NCBI RefSeq assembly: GCF_013204855.1
Contig: NZ_JABMKZ010000007.1
Span: 279,131-343,130, forward strand
Direction: 5' to 3'
DNA length: 64,000 nucleotides
Origin: Paenibacillus alba
GTDB lineage: Bacteria > Bacillota > Bacilli > Paenibacillales > NBRC-103111
The position numbers and the translations under genes were made by a program. Below, piece by piece: positions 43,429-52,681 of the stretch. Below the pieces are notes generated by a model. That model was given only the letters and a program-made list of their open reading frames with translations. It did not search any database and was not told the origin of the DNA. The stretch's first letter is position 1, and each line of letters starts with the position of its first letter.

Positions 43429-45228
43429 CCCGCTTGCCAAGATATTCATAACCCCCTTAAATAACGGAATAGACTTGTTGCTTTCTGAAGGATTCAAATT
43501 CTTTACGACAACAGACACGGCATATTGGGGCGACGCGGCAGGCCCGTATCCGATGAACCATTGATTCACTTTCTCTTGCTTGCCGTTCTGAATTTGTGCG
43601 GTGCCTGATTTCCCGGCCAACTGCCACTTCGCACCCTTTAGCCCTTGTCCGGTGCCTTCCGTTACGACCTCCTTCATCCAGTTTAGAAGCGTCCGGCTTG
43701 TCGCCGCCGATACCCGCCCATCCTCTGACTCCAGCACTTTTGGAGAAAAGGTCTCCATCACACGATCGGTCTGATAGCGAATTTCCTTCACGACTCTGGG
43801 TGAATACCCCTTCCCATCATGCAGGAGGGTGACGATCATATTGGAAGCCTGCAGCGGTGTCAGCATTACATCTCTTTGACCAATCGCTGTTTGCATCAGC
43901 ACTCCTTCGTCATCATGCGGGGTATGAGCTCCAAAAAGCTGCCCGCTTTCTTCGGCATCCAATTGATGGAGAATCTGTTTCGTATCCGTCTTCCCTGTCC
44001 ACCCAACCTCATTCAGCACACCTAGCTTATGTGCGTAACTTTCCAGCTTCGCAGCCGTTAATCGCTGCATCACTTTGGCAAATACAATATTGCAGGACTG
44101 TGCAAATCCTTGTTCCAGTGTTAAAGGGCCATGCCCACCTCTTAACCAACAAGTGAATCCATATTTCCCAAGCGCACCTTCACAATTAAAAGTTTCCTTC
44201 GGATTCACAACGCCTTCATCCAAGGCTGCCGCGGCTACGACCGTTTTGAAAATTGAACCTGGCGCTGTCGCCTTAAGCGCATAATTGCTCCAATTGTTGC
44301 TCGCAAGGTCCACTTGAGTTGGCTCATAGTTAGGACGGCTTGCCATAGCCACAATATCGCCTTGTACGGCGTCCTGAACAACTACCGCACCATCGCGGAT
44401 CTGCATCTGATCCATCAACGCTTCAATTTGCTGCTGAATTCCGCCATCCAGTGTTGTCACTAGTTTGACCGGATAGAACGAATTGTCCGGAGCAATCATC
44501 CGAGCATCAAGGCCAGCCAGCGGTCTTTTCCCTGCATCCGTAAAATAAGAAATCGACGTTTCACCAACACCTCGCAGCCACAAGTCAAACGTTTTTTCAA
44601 GGCCGGCTCCTCCTATTTTGGAGGTAATCGCCAGTTTTCCTTTCTCCAGATCAGCGCCATAAATGCTCATCACTCGATCAGGGTTCTGGCCGATGAACCC
44701 GATCAGCTGCCGCGCCGTCATCCCTGTCGGATAGCGATCCTCCATCTCAGCCACCTTCACATTCGGTAAATTCAACATTCGAATCTGCGACTCCTGTGCC
44801 GCGCTTAGAGCAGTGGCCTTCCCATCCTGAATGGTGCTCCACACCTGCGGCTCTTTCAGGTGGCTTGAGAAATCAAGCCACCGCTCTTTGGTCGTTTGTA
44901 AGATACGAACAAGTTGATTAACTTGCTGAGAGTCCACTTGTGTTTTGCTGTTTATCGGAAAAACAATCAACGATTTTATCATCTTTCCTGTCAGTGGCTT
45001 TAGATCCCGATCAAGAATCTCCCCGCGTCCGCTATCCAGAACAAGAGCTTTCTGCCTTTGTATGACCGAGTTTTTGAGCAAATTAATGTCATGGGAGGAA
45101 TAGCTTTCTGTCGCCGCGATTTGGATCCAGAAAAGCTTGCCCACAATCCCAATAAACAGCAAAATGATCGTAAATAGAACAAGAAAAATACGACGTTTCT
45201 CTAAGGGAGACAGTTGTTTCACCCTCAT
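43414..45228 (-). CDS. Class B penicillin-binding protein (PbpI/PBP4b-like)
   Basis: 604 residues: short cytoplasmic tail, one membrane anchor (IFLVLFTIILLFIGIVG), a dimerisation domain with GEILDRDLKPL, and a transpeptidase domain. The active-site motifs are SIFK (S325, K328), SCN (378-380) and KSGT (540-543). This makes a peptidoglycan transpeptidase. In Bacillus subtilis yrrR (pbpI) lies in this same neighbourhood, so orthology is plausible though unproven. ATG 45228 has CGGAGG seven bases upstream; the TTG at 45249 starts within that site. Confidence 0.9.
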   Translation of the reverse strand: MRVKQLSPLEKRRIFLVLFTIILLFIGIVGKLFWIQIAATESYSSHDINLLKNSVIQRQKALVLDSGRGEILDRDLKPLTGKMIKSLIVFPINSKTQVDSQQVNQLVRILQTTKERWLDFSSHLKEPQVWSTIQDGKATALSAAQESQIRMLNLPNVKVAEMEDRYPTGMTARQLIGFIGQNPDRVMSIYGADLEKGKLAITSKIGGAGLEKTFDLWLRGVGETSISYFTDAGKRPLAGLDARMIAPDNSFYPVKLVTTLDGGIQQQIEALMDQMQIRDGAVVVQDAVQGDIVAMASRPNYEPTQVDLASNNWSNYALKATAPGSIFKTVVAAAALDEGVVNPKETFNCEGALGKYGFTCWLRGGHGPLTLEQGFAQSCNIVFAKVMQRLTAAKLESYAHKLGVLNEVGWTGKTDTKQILHQLDAEESGQLFGAHTPHDDEGVLMQTAIGQRDVMLTPLQASNMIVTLLHDGKGYSPRVVKEIRYQTDRVMETFSPKVLESEDGRVSAATSRTLLNWMKEVVTEGTGQGLKGAKWQLAGKSGTAQIQNGKQEKVNQWFIGYGPAASPQYAVSVVVKNLNPSESNKSIPLFKGVMNILASGSSGR

Positions 45229-45316
45229 GCCAGGACCTCCGAGCTTCAAGCTGATAGTATAGCTCTCAGTATCGTCATTCCTTTACATTGTCAAACCGCC
45301 ATACCTGCAATGAGGC

Positions 45317-45346
45317 AACAAAAAAAGCCTGATTGCTCAGGCTTTT
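45317..45346 (-). terminator. Terminator of the Cache chemoreceptor gene
   Basis: On the minus strand AAGCCTGA-GCAA-TCAGGCTT is followed by six T. It lies 50 bases beyond the receptor stop at 45396. Confidence 0.8.
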
Positions 45347-45395
45347 ACTTAACAATTATGTAAGCTGTTTACTATTTGGGCAAAAAAGCGAATGC

Positions 45396-47597
45396 TTATA
45401 CTTCAAATTTGGAAAGCGTGTCAGTAAGTGATTTGGAAAGAAGATCCAACTTGTCCGAAAGTTTAACCAAGCCATCGCTAATGCTAAGCTGTTCAGAGCT
45501 GAGTGACGCCACTTCTTCTGAAGTCGCAAGAGACTCCTCAGCAACTGCGCTGACATTCGTCATTGCATCGGATAATACAACTTGGGATTGCTCCAAGGTT
45601 GAAATCGAATCGCTTACTGTGCTTAGCTGTTCGATGAAACCACCCATATGATTCGTTACTTGTTTGAAAATCGTATCGGCTTCTTTCACCGCTAAAATTT
45701 GCTCTTTGAAAATCGGTGTCGCTGTGGAGAGTACTTTCACCGTCTCATCGATTTCTTTTTGAATCGTTTCTGTAATTTGACCTACCACATCAATCGATTG
45801 TCTGGACTGATCCGCTAGCTTCCGAATCTCGTCAGCAACGACCATGAAGCCTTTACCTGCTGCGCCGGCACGCGCTGCCTCAATGGTTGCGTTCAAGGAC
45901 AAAATATTCGTCTGCTTCGTCATATTATTAAGAACTTCCAGAATCTTACGGATCGAACGCGTGCTGTCTTTCAAATTATCAACCTTGTCCACCATCGAGC
46001 GAATCATTTCTTCGGTCAGATTCGTTTTGGAAATCAACTCGGACATATATTTGGTGCCCTGCTCACTGGAACTTTGGACATCGGCGGCGGCAGTTCCCAT
46101 TTCGAGGTTGGCCTCAATCACTTGCTTCATCTGAAGGCCGATGTGATGCGTTAATTCATTGCCCCGTTCAGACTCCGTTGCCAATCCACCGGCACCATTA
46201 GAAATCTCATCCGTCGCAACAGCAATTTCTCTTGCCGCTGTAGCTGTAACCTTGGAGGAATTCGTCAACTCTTGCGCTGTTTCGAATACCGCTTGGGCGG
46301 AAGAACTCGTTTGCTGAACAAGTGTAGTAATTTGCTGCATCATGACGTCGAAGCTGGCGCCTAGCTGCCCAATCTCATCTTGTGTTGTGTAATTTGCTCT
46401 TACCGTCAACTTACCTTTGGCACCTTGCTGCATCAGATTGCGAAGATTGGTTAATGGACGCCCGATCATTCTAGCTACGAATAAACCAATCAATACAGCA
46501 GCAATCGCTGCAAATAAGGCAATCAGAAGGGTATAATTGAAAATTTTCTTGGCATCTTTGACCAAAGCGCTCACAGGCATATCTCCAACGAGGTTCCAAC
46601 CGGATATCGCTGATTTGTAATAAGCAACTAAGTGATCATCTTTGGTGATAAATGAACCATTTTCTTGCTCCAGCTGTTCCTTGGATAATTGAATCTCTGA
46701 ATCTTTCTCAATTTGAGTCAGATCCTTCGCTGCGATATTTTTGTTCTGAGCGTTTGTGATCACAACTTTGCTGTCATCACCCAAAGAAATGCCATTTAAT
46801 TCCTTGTTCAAAATATCCGAACTCAGCTCCAGCACCAGAACACCTGCCGTGCTGTTCGTCAGTGTATTACGCATAATACGGCCAATCGCAAACGTATTAG
46901 CCGAGCTGCTCGAATACCCTTTGGTTTTGGTATCCAACCAAGCGACTTTTCCGCCGGAATCAACAATTTTCTTAAACCAGTCGGTAGTTGAGCTATTATC
47001 AGACAGGCTGCTTCCACCAGATCCGGTAATGACAATCAATTTGCCGTCAGGTCTATACAAATGAAGCGTTTTAATAGCTTTGTTCGAGAAGGTCACAACA
47101 TTCAATTTGTCCGTCAATTGACGAATGACTTCCAGTGATTCATACGATGATGCATCTAACTTAGGGATTTTTTCAAGTAAATCCTGTAAATCTTTATTCA
47201 GCATAATTTGCAAGGACACATCATCAAAGGTTTGATATAGGAAATCCAGCTTTTGTCCTGCCTGTGTAACCGTTTGAAGACTCGATTCCGAAACTTTGTT
47301 CTTAATGACACTTTTGGATACCGAATAAGAGATCATGCCTACGATAATGACGAAAAAAAGAATGCTTACAAAGAACATTAAAAACAATTTCATCCCAACG
47401 GACTTCACGGGATTTTCCATTTTAACTTGCTTCAATTCCTTAAATGCGACCGTGCCCATTTGTTTGGATGTTTTGCCAGCAACACCCACCATACGACCCC
47501 ATGGAACATTTTGAATTGCTTTTACGAGAGATTGAGCTGCTTTGGTCAGAAAAGCGAGAATACTTTGCAGACTGTTTTTCATTCTGTTCACCGCCAT
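45396..47597 (-). CDS. Methyl-accepting chemotaxis protein with Cache-type sensor
   Basis: 733 residues. After a long cytoplasmic N-terminus of ~70 residues comes a membrane helix ([21 protein letters not shown]), then an outer domain of ~280 residues of dCache type ([38 protein letters not shown]), a second helix, HAMP, and a signalling hairpin [20 protein letters not shown]. It would report small nutrients such as amino acids or sugars to the chemotaxis machinery. The long basic N-terminal tail before the first helix is unusual. Alternative start: the internal Met codon 15 bases downstream. Confidence 0.9.
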   Translation of the reverse strand: MAVNRMKNSLQSILAFLTKAAQSLVKAIQNVPWGRMVGVAGKTSKQMGTVAFKELKQVKMENPVKSVGMKLFLMFFVSILFFVIIVGMISYSVSKSVIKNKVSESSLQTVTQAGQKLDFLYQTFDDVSLQIMLNKDLQDLLEKIPKLDASSYESLEVIRQLTDKLNVVTFSNKAIKTLHLYRPDGKLIVITGSGGSSLSDNSSTTDWFKKIVDSGGKVAWLDTKTKGYSSSSANTFAIGRIMRNTLTNSTAGVLVLELSSDILNKELNGISLGDDSKVVITNAQNKNIAAKDLTQIEKDSEIQLSKEQLEQENGSFITKDDHLVAYYKSAISGWNLVGDMPVSALVKDAKKIFNYTLLIALFAAIAAVLIGLFVARMIGRPLTNLRNLMQQGAKGKLTVRANYTTQDEIGQLGASFDVMMQQITTLVQQTSSSAQAVFETAQELTNSSKVTATAAREIAVATDEISNGAGGLATESERGNELTHHIGLQMKQVIEANLEMGTAAADVQSSSEQGTKYMSELISKTNLTEEMIRSMVDKVDNLKDSTRSIRKILEVLNNMTKQTNILSLNATIEAARAGAAGKGFMVVADEIRKLADQSRQSIDVVGQITETIQKEIDETVKVLSTATPIFKEQILAVKEADTIFKQVTNHMGGFIEQLSTVSDSISTLEQSQVVLSDAMTNVSAVAEESLATSEEVASLSSEQLSISDGLVKLSDKLDLLSKSLTDTLSKFEV

Positions 47598-47719
47598 TGG
47601 TTTCTACTTCTTAACGGGCCCCTTACTTTAGAACTAATATGAAAAGGGTTACATAAGAAGTTCATAATGATTTCGACATACTTTAACAATTTCCTTTAAT
47701 ATTCGATCTAGATATAAAT

Positions 47720-47763
47720 AAAAAAATAGAAACTTTCTCCAATATACCCCAGTCTGGAGAAAG
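47720..47763 (-). terminator. Terminator of the U32 peptidase genes
   Basis: Minus strand CTTTCTCCA and TGGAGAAAG pair over a 13-base loop and are followed by TTTCTATTTTTTTA. It lies directly beyond the stop of the gene at 47775. Confidence 0.8.
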
Positions 47764-47774
47764 CTTCCATGGTA

Positions 47775-49061
47775 CTATTTACCTGTTTTTTTACGCATCA
47801 TATCCCAACGCTTAACAGGCTGATCGGTTTTTAGTTTAATTAATTGCAGTGGATGCCGCGCTGCATCTAGCTCTTGGCTTTGTTGTTCATCCCAAATCAT
47901 GCTGACTTTTTGCTTAAAATGCGTACCTTCTGGTCCGAAAAATTCAATTTCCTGCCCTGGCTTGAAATGATTTCTTTGTTGAATAAGCGCAATGCCCGTT
48001 TCTTCATTATAAGACATGACTAAACCAACAAAATCAAATCCAACCACTTTATCCTCCGGCTCGAAAATATGATCCTCGTGTCCAGGAGCTTCATAGAAGA
48101 AGCCGGCATTGAGTGGGCGGTTTGCTGCTTTGTAGATTTCATCCTGCCACTCCGGGCTAACTTCAAAATGCTCAGGATCCGCAAAGTAAGCATCAATGGC
48201 TTGCCGGTAGGCATTCACAACCGTCGCAACATAGTGAATGCTCTTCATTCGGCCTTCAATCTTAAAGCTATCGACCCCTGATTCGATCATCTCCGCGATA
48301 TGCTCGATCATACTCAAATCTTTGGAACCCATCGTAAATGCATCGTCTTCCTCACCAAACATCGGCAAATCTGTCGCTAACGGTTCTGAGAGAGGCTGAT
48401 CCTTGGCAAACAGATCGTATTTCCAGCGGCACGATTGCGAGCAGCCGCCACGGTTGGAATCGCGGTCCGTGAAATGATTAGACAACACGCAGCGTCCCGA
48501 ATAGGAACTGCACATGGCTCCATGAATGAATGCTTCAATTTCAACATCAACATGCGCTTTAATCTCATCAATTTCCTGCATGCTGACTTCACGAGCCAGA
48601 ACAACACGCTCAATACCCTGATCCTTCCAGAATTTCACCGTCTGCCAGTTCATCACAGATTGCTGCGTACTGACATGCACTTCAAGCTTAGGGGCAACTC
48701 TCCGGCAAGTCTCCATAATAATCGGATCAGCGGCAATAATGGCCGAAATGCCAACCTCTTGAAGTCCTCTGAGATAGTCGTCCAAACCTTCGATATCCTC
48801 ATTATGTGCATAAATATTCGTTGCAACGAAAACTTTGGCCCCGTATTGATTGGCAAATTCGACTCCTTCCCTCATTTCTTCCAAGGAGAAGTTATCCGCA
48901 TTGGATCTTAATCCATATTTCTGGCCGCCGATATACACCGCATCAGCTCCGTAATGGATCGCAAATTTCAATTTCTCTAAGCTGCCCGCAGGAGCAAGCA
49001 GCTCCGGCTTCTGCAGTCTGACACGCTTTCCTCTAGCTCGTGCTTCTAAAGCTGTCGTCAT
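47775..49061 (-). CDS. yrrO: U32 family tRNA hydroxylation protein, large partner (YrrO/TrhP2)
   Basis: 428 residues. The U32 signature EAFIHGAMCSSYSGRCVLSNH with GGCSQSCRW (cysteines that bind an Fe-S cluster) is present, as is KIEGRMKSIHYV. The N-terminal barrel opens PELLAPAGSLEKLKFAIHYGADAVYIG. In Bacillus the YrrN/YrrO pair makes 5-hydroxyuridine at tRNA position 34 from prephenate-derived hydroxyl. The start ATG 49061 has GAAGGTG eight bases upstream. It follows yrrN by 29 bp. Confidence 0.92.
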   Translation of the reverse strand: MTTALEARARGKRVRLQKPELLAPAGSLEKLKFAIHYGADAVYIGGQKYGLRSNADNFSLEEMREGVEFANQYGAKVFVATNIYAHNEDIEGLDDYLRGLQEVGISAIIAADPIIMETCRRVAPKLEVHVSTQQSVMNWQTVKFWKDQGIERVVLAREVSMQEIDEIKAHVDVEIEAFIHGAMCSSYSGRCVLSNHFTDRDSNRGGCSQSCRWKYDLFAKDQPLSEPLATDLPMFGEEDDAFTMGSKDLSMIEHIAEMIESGVDSFKIEGRMKSIHYVATVVNAYRQAIDAYFADPEHFEVSPEWQDEIYKAANRPLNAGFFYEAPGHEDHIFEPEDKVVGFDFVGLVMSYNEETGIALIQQRNHFKPGQEIEFFGPEGTHFKQKVSMIWDEQQSQELDAARHPLQLIKLKTDQPVKRWDMMRKKTGK

Positions 49062-49090
49062 CTGGAAACGCACCTTCTTTCATTCATCTA

Positions 49091-50020
49091 TCAATATACC
49101 TGTTCTTTATAGAAAAATCCGTAAGACAATTCGCGTTCCGGGTCTTGCAAAGCCGAAATAGCATCCAGCCATTCTTGCTGGAATTCATAGTTCTCCGGAT
49201 CTGCCGCATACGCATCAATCGCTGCCCGATAGCTTCTCACTACCGTTTCATTATACACCGAAGACTTCAAGAGTCCTTCGATTTTCAAGCTGTCAATCTG
49301 GCCATCCATCAGCTCAGGCAAATTTTCCAGCATGCAAATATCTTCAGAACTCATGATATGTGTCCCGTTGCTGTCTTCATAGACGGGGTAGCGCTGATCA
49401 CGACGTTCATGCTCAATTAAAAACAGTCCGCGCTCAATGGAACGATCTTGAGAGGAAGCCTCATTACCTTGATGCTCGATATAATTTTTGACCAACTCGC
49501 GTTTAGAATGATAAATATTGGTGATCCCATGAACCTGAACCTCGACACTTAGCTCGGATTGCTCTTTGAACGCAAGTACCTGCTCCATGTTCAGTTCTCT
49601 GGCGAGTACGACACGTGTCGCTCCTTGTCTTCCCCAGTAATTCGCTGTCGCATAATTGGTGGAAGTCATTTCCGCATTCCAGTGCAGCGGCAGCGGCCCT
49701 GGCAAGGTGCGGGCTGCCATGAGCACTGAAGGATCTCCAAAAATGACAGCATCAACGCCATACTCCTGCAAAGCCTGCAAATAGTCCGAAAGCCCGACTA
49801 ACGAGGCATTGTCGAAAATTTTGTTTACAGCCACATAAACCTTAGCCTGCTTCTCATGCGCCCATGCTGCTGCGGCTTTTATCTCATCCAGACCTATATT
49901 CCCCGGCAGACGCATTCCATAGCGCTCTTCGCCTATAATGACTGCATCCGCACCCGCATCTATTAATCCTTGCATCTCTGCTATCGAGCTGCAGCTTACT
50001 ACTAACTCTGGTTTATTCAC
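49091..50020 (-). CDS. yrrN: U32 family tRNA hydroxylation protein, small partner (YrrN/TrhP1)
   Basis: 309 residues. Same barrel as the next gene (ELVVSCSSIAEMQGLIDAGADAVIIG), but the cysteine cluster of the U32 signature is replaced by VQVHGITNIYHSKRELVKNYI. This loss is expected for TrhP1, the partner without Fe-S site. The DSLKIEGLLKSSVYNE segment near the C-terminus is conserved. Between this gene and mltG there are only 38 bp, so trmR (yrrM), which lies here in Bacillus, is absent. Confidence 0.9.
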   Translation of the reverse strand: MNKPELVVSCSSIAEMQGLIDAGADAVIIGEERYGMRLPGNIGLDEIKAAAAWAHEKQAKVYVAVNKIFDNASLVGLSDYLQALQEYGVDAVIFGDPSVLMAARTLPGPLPLHWNAEMTSTNYATANYWGRQGATRVVLARELNMEQVLAFKEQSELSVEVQVHGITNIYHSKRELVKNYIEHQGNEASSQDRSIERGLFLIEHERRDQRYPVYEDSNGTHIMSSEDICMLENLPELMDGQIDSLKIEGLLKSSVYNETVVRSYRAAIDAYAADPENYEFQQEWLDAISALQDPERELSYGFFYKEQVY

Positions 50021-50058
50021 TAGCTTTCCCTACCTTCTATCAGCTTCCCGGCTTCTCG

Positions 50059-51165
50059 TTAATTGCCGGCCTTTTTGCTTTCCGCAATATTTTTCTTATG
50101 TGCTTCGAAAGTCTCTGCGAACAGATGTCCTTTGGTACCGTCCTTTTTGGTCACATAAAACAAATACTTCGTCTCTTCCGGATAGATCGCCGCTTTCATT
50201 GAGGCAAGGCTTGGACTTGCAATGGGGCCCGGCGGCAAACCCGTATTTAAATACGTATTATAAGGACTTTGTATTTGCAGATCCTTTTCCAGAAGCCTAT
50301 CCTTGGACTTATCAAATAAATACTGCACCGTTGCATCAATTTGCAAAGGCATATTTTTCTTCAGTCGATTCTGGATGACGCCAGATACGAGCGCACGTTC
50401 TTCATCAACAACGACTTCCCGCTCGATCAAAGAGGCAATCGTCAGCATCTGATGCACGCTTAGACCACGTTCCTTGAGCTTGTCCTTCCAGTCAGCAGGA
50501 AGCGTTGCTAATTTCTTATCCAACTGCTGCAAGGTTCGTTCTATAAATTCTTGCTCGCTTGAGCCCTTCTTAAATTCATAGGTTTCTGGGAAAAGGTAAC
50601 CCTCCAGGCGATGCTTCAGGTTCTTATTATCAGGAATTGTGAAGTTTGTCTCTGACTTAAACTCATTCGCTTCATCGGCCATCTGGAGAAAAGCTTCTTT
50701 CTTCCAAGGCGTTTGTTCACTGATTTTTGCCGCGATCTGGTCGATGGTAAATCCTTCAGGAATCGTGATGCGAATCATATCTTCCTTCACTATCTCGCCA
50801 TTATTCAGCTTATCGATCATTTCCTCAAACGTCATGCCCGGCTTCATGCTGTACTCGCCTGCTTGAAACTTAGAGCCTTGTTTATGCCATTTCAAATAAT
50901 ACATAAAGATGGATGAGTTCTTAATAAGCCCCTTAGTTTCAAGCTCTTTGGCAATTTGCGCAGAACCGGAACCTTGCGGGATGGATACTCGCACCTCTTG
51001 CCCGGAAGCAGCAACAGGCTGTAAAGCATTAGCGATATACAAACCAACACCGCTGGCTGTACCAATACCAATGAGCAGCAACAGTCCAATAATGAGAAGT
51101 GTGAGCTTCACCTTGCTTCGTTTGGGCTTATTATGTTCATTCTCTTGTTCAAGCAAGTTGTTCAC
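50059..51165 (-). CDS. mltG: Endolytic murein transglycosylase MltG
   Basis: 368 residues. One membrane anchor near residues 21-45 (LTLLIIGLLLLIGIGTASGVGLYIA), then a LysM-like region and a YceG domain with LTIASLIEREVVVDEERALVSGVIQNRLKK, which holds the catalytic Glu. PIASPSLASMKAAIYPEETKYLFYV is a family signature. It cuts nascent glycan strands at the membrane. AGGAGGATTATC precedes its ATG. It follows a terminator at 51225, so the DUF1292 genes ahead of it are at least partly separate. Confidence 0.95.
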   Translation of the reverse strand: MNNLLEQENEHNKPKRSKVKLTLLIIGLLLLIGIGTASGVGLYIANALQPVAASGQEVRVSIPQGSGSAQIAKELETKGLIKNSSIFMYYLKWHKQGSKFQAGEYSMKPGMTFEEMIDKLNNGEIVKEDMIRITIPEGFTIDQIAAKISEQTPWKKEAFLQMADEANEFKSETNFTIPDNKNLKHRLEGYLFPETYEFKKGSSEQEFIERTLQQLDKKLATLPADWKDKLKERGLSVHQMLTIASLIEREVVVDEERALVSGVIQNRLKKNMPLQIDATVQYLFDKSKDRLLEKDLQIQSPYNTYLNTGLPPGPIASPSLASMKAAIYPEETKYLFYVTKKDGTKGHLFAETFEAHKKNIAESKKAGN

Positions 51166-51224
51166 GATAATCCTCCTAATACTTTCCGTTAGAAAGCTTT
51201 CCTCGTACCTTCACACCCCTAAGC

Positions 51225-51253
51225 AAACAAAAACGAGCGGATGTGATCCGCTC
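51225..51253 (-). terminator. Terminator between the DUF1292 pair and mltG
   Basis: Minus strand GAGCGGATCA-C-ATCCGCTC is followed by GTTTTTGTTTG. It lies 14 bases after the stop of the gene at 51267 and 60 bases before mltG. Confidence 0.75.
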
Positions 51254-51266
51254 GGGTTGTATGCTT

Positions 51267-51563
51267 TTACAAATCGTCCTGATCTGGAAAGGCCATTTCA
51301 TCGTAGAGCTCGGAAACGGTTTCCCACTCGTCGTCATCTTCGATGGTTTCCAATTCGTATTGTCCTTCTGCATCTGTCGTAACTCGGAAAACAGCAACCT
51401 CGTCTTCCTTCTTGAGCTCATCGGATTGCAGAACGGCATACGTGTGATCGCCATATACGAATTCTTTCAAAAGATGATACACCGTCGACTCATTTTGCTC
51501 GTCAAACAAAATAATATCATCCCCGTAAGCTTTGCGCAATACGTCGGAAGGTATCGTACTCAT
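51267..51563 (-). CDS. DUF1292 family protein, second copy (YrzB-like)
   Basis: 98 residues, very acidic at the C-terminus (DDDEWETVSELYDEMAFPDQDDL). The central pattern with F-x-V-x-x-Y-x-x-H-x-Y-A-V-L and the W-E-x-V-x-x-x-Y motif is the DUF1292 type. Its ATG overlaps the stop of the first copy by four bases, so it is coupled to it. Function unknown. The two copies share the fold but differ widely in sequence; this one has a longer N-terminus. Confidence 0.8.
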   Translation of the reverse strand: MSTIPSDVLRKAYGDDIILFDEQNESTVYHLLKEFVYGDHTYAVLQSDELKKEDEVAVFRVTTDAEGQYELETIEDDDEWETVSELYDEMAFPDQDDL

Positions 51564-51868
51564 GCTTCTTCTTCCTCTTCGAATTCAGCCATTAACGTGT
51601 TGAATGTTTCTTCAACAATATTCCACTCTTCTTCATCGTCGATGGTGAACAATTTCAAATCTTCGCCGTCATCATCTTCTTCATAACGGAATGCATATAC
51701 TTCATCGGATTCTTCGTCTCCGCCGTCTGTAGGCACAACCATCATGTACTTCTTGTCTGAACCGTCCACTTCGAATTTCATGATAACCTCGAACTCTTCT
51801 TCGTTGCCTTCATCGTCCGGGATGTAAATGATTTCTGGTTCTTCTTCACGCAATTCTTCTTTGGACAT
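51560..51868 (-). CDS. DUF1292 family protein, first copy (YrzB-like)
   Basis: 102 residues, strongly acidic (EEEPEIIYIPDDEGNEEEFEVI; ends EEEEEA). The EVIMKFEVDGSDKKYMMVVP part and EEEWNIVEETFN are DUF1292 features. The gene sits between ruvX and mltG exactly where yrzB is found in Bacillus. No biochemical function is known. It starts six bases after ruvX with AAGAGGTGAAAGAAC upstream. Confidence 0.85.
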   Translation of the reverse strand: MSKEELREEEPEIIYIPDDEGNEEEFEVIMKFEVDGSDKKYMMVVPTDGGDEESDEVYAFRYEEDDDGEDLKLFTIDDEEEWNIVEETFNTLMAEFEEEEEA

Positions 51869-51874
51869 GTTCTT

Positions 51875-52291
51875 TCACCTCTTCATATTGGCATCCATGT
51901 ATCCTTGCAGAATGAGCTGTGCAGCCATCTTATCAATGACCAGCTTCCGTTTCTTCCGACTCACATCAGCTTCAAGAAGCGTGCGAGTCGCAGCTACGGT
52001 TGTTAACCGCTCATCCCACAAGTTTACAGGTACACTTAATTTTAGTTCCAGTTCTTTGGCGAACTCGATCGCAAGCTCTCCACGAGGTCCAATCGTATTG
52101 TTCATATTTTTGGGCAAGCCCACGACGATCTGCGACACGCCATATTCTTTGACGATAGCCTCAAGCCGTTCGATGTCTTCCCCAGGCTTGCGGCGATGGA
52201 TGACTTCCAGCCCTTGAGCTGTCCAGCCAAGCTCATCGCTCATCGCGACACCAATCGTTTTGTCCCCATAGTCCAAGCCTATCCATCTCAT
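51875..52291 (-). CDS. ruvX: Putative Holliday junction resolvase RuvX/YqgF
   Basis: 138 residues, the normal length. [20 protein letters not shown] has the first acidic residue, [16 protein letters not shown] and [11 protein letters not shown] follow, and [16 protein letters not shown] supplies the last acidic residue. YqgF proteins have an RNase H fold and act on structured RNA or DNA (16S rRNA end processing in some bacteria). I take ATG 52291; the TTG at 52303 adjoins the AAGGAA and adds four residues. It belongs to the alaS-ireB-ruvX run. Confidence 0.92.
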   Translation of the reverse strand: MRWIGLDYGDKTIGVAMSDELGWTAQGLEVIHRRKPGEDIERLEAIVKEYGVSQIVVGLPKNMNNTIGPRGELAIEFAKELELKLSVPVNLWDERLTTVAATRTLLEADVSRKKRKLVIDKMAAQLILQGYMDANMKR

Positions 52292-52309
52292 GCCGGTTCT
52301 CAATTCCTT

Positions 52310-52570
52310 CTATTTGTGTTGACCCAGATAAGCTCGAACCAATTCTTCAATCAGTTCGTCCCGTTCCCGTTTGCGAATGAGGCTCCGGGCATTATTATGC
52401 CGCGGAATGTAAGCAGGATCTCCGGAAAGCAAGTACCCGACAATCTGGTTGATCGGATTATACCCTTTTTCCTGAAGAGCATCGTATACCGCCAGCAATA
52501 CATCTTTGGGCGATGTCTCAATTTCTTCTGCCTTCACGTTGAACTTCATCGTTTTATCCATGGAACTCAT
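52310..52570 (-). CDS. ireB: IreB family regulatory phosphoprotein
   Basis: 86 residues. [11 protein letters not shown] and the highly conserved [39 protein letters not shown] centre identify the YrzL/IreB family (DUF965). In Enterococcus IreB is a substrate of the kinase IreK and lowers cephalosporin resistance. Thr residues near the N-terminus that could be phosphorylated are seen (T8 and nearby). ATG 52570 is chosen because family members start with MSS; a GTG three codons upstream is also in frame. Confidence 0.93.
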   Translation of the reverse strand: MSSMDKTMKFNVKAEEIETSPKDVLLAVYDALQEKGYNPINQIVGYLLSGDPAYIPRHNNARSLIRKRERDELIEELVRAYLGQHK

Positions 52571-52681
52571 CAGGAGCACCCCACTTTCCTTGTGTTACCT
52601 TGTGTCAAATATTGAAAATGTTCCGTGTATACTGGTTATATTCTCTATGGGTTTAAAAATTCCTGTCCCATCAAAAAATAA

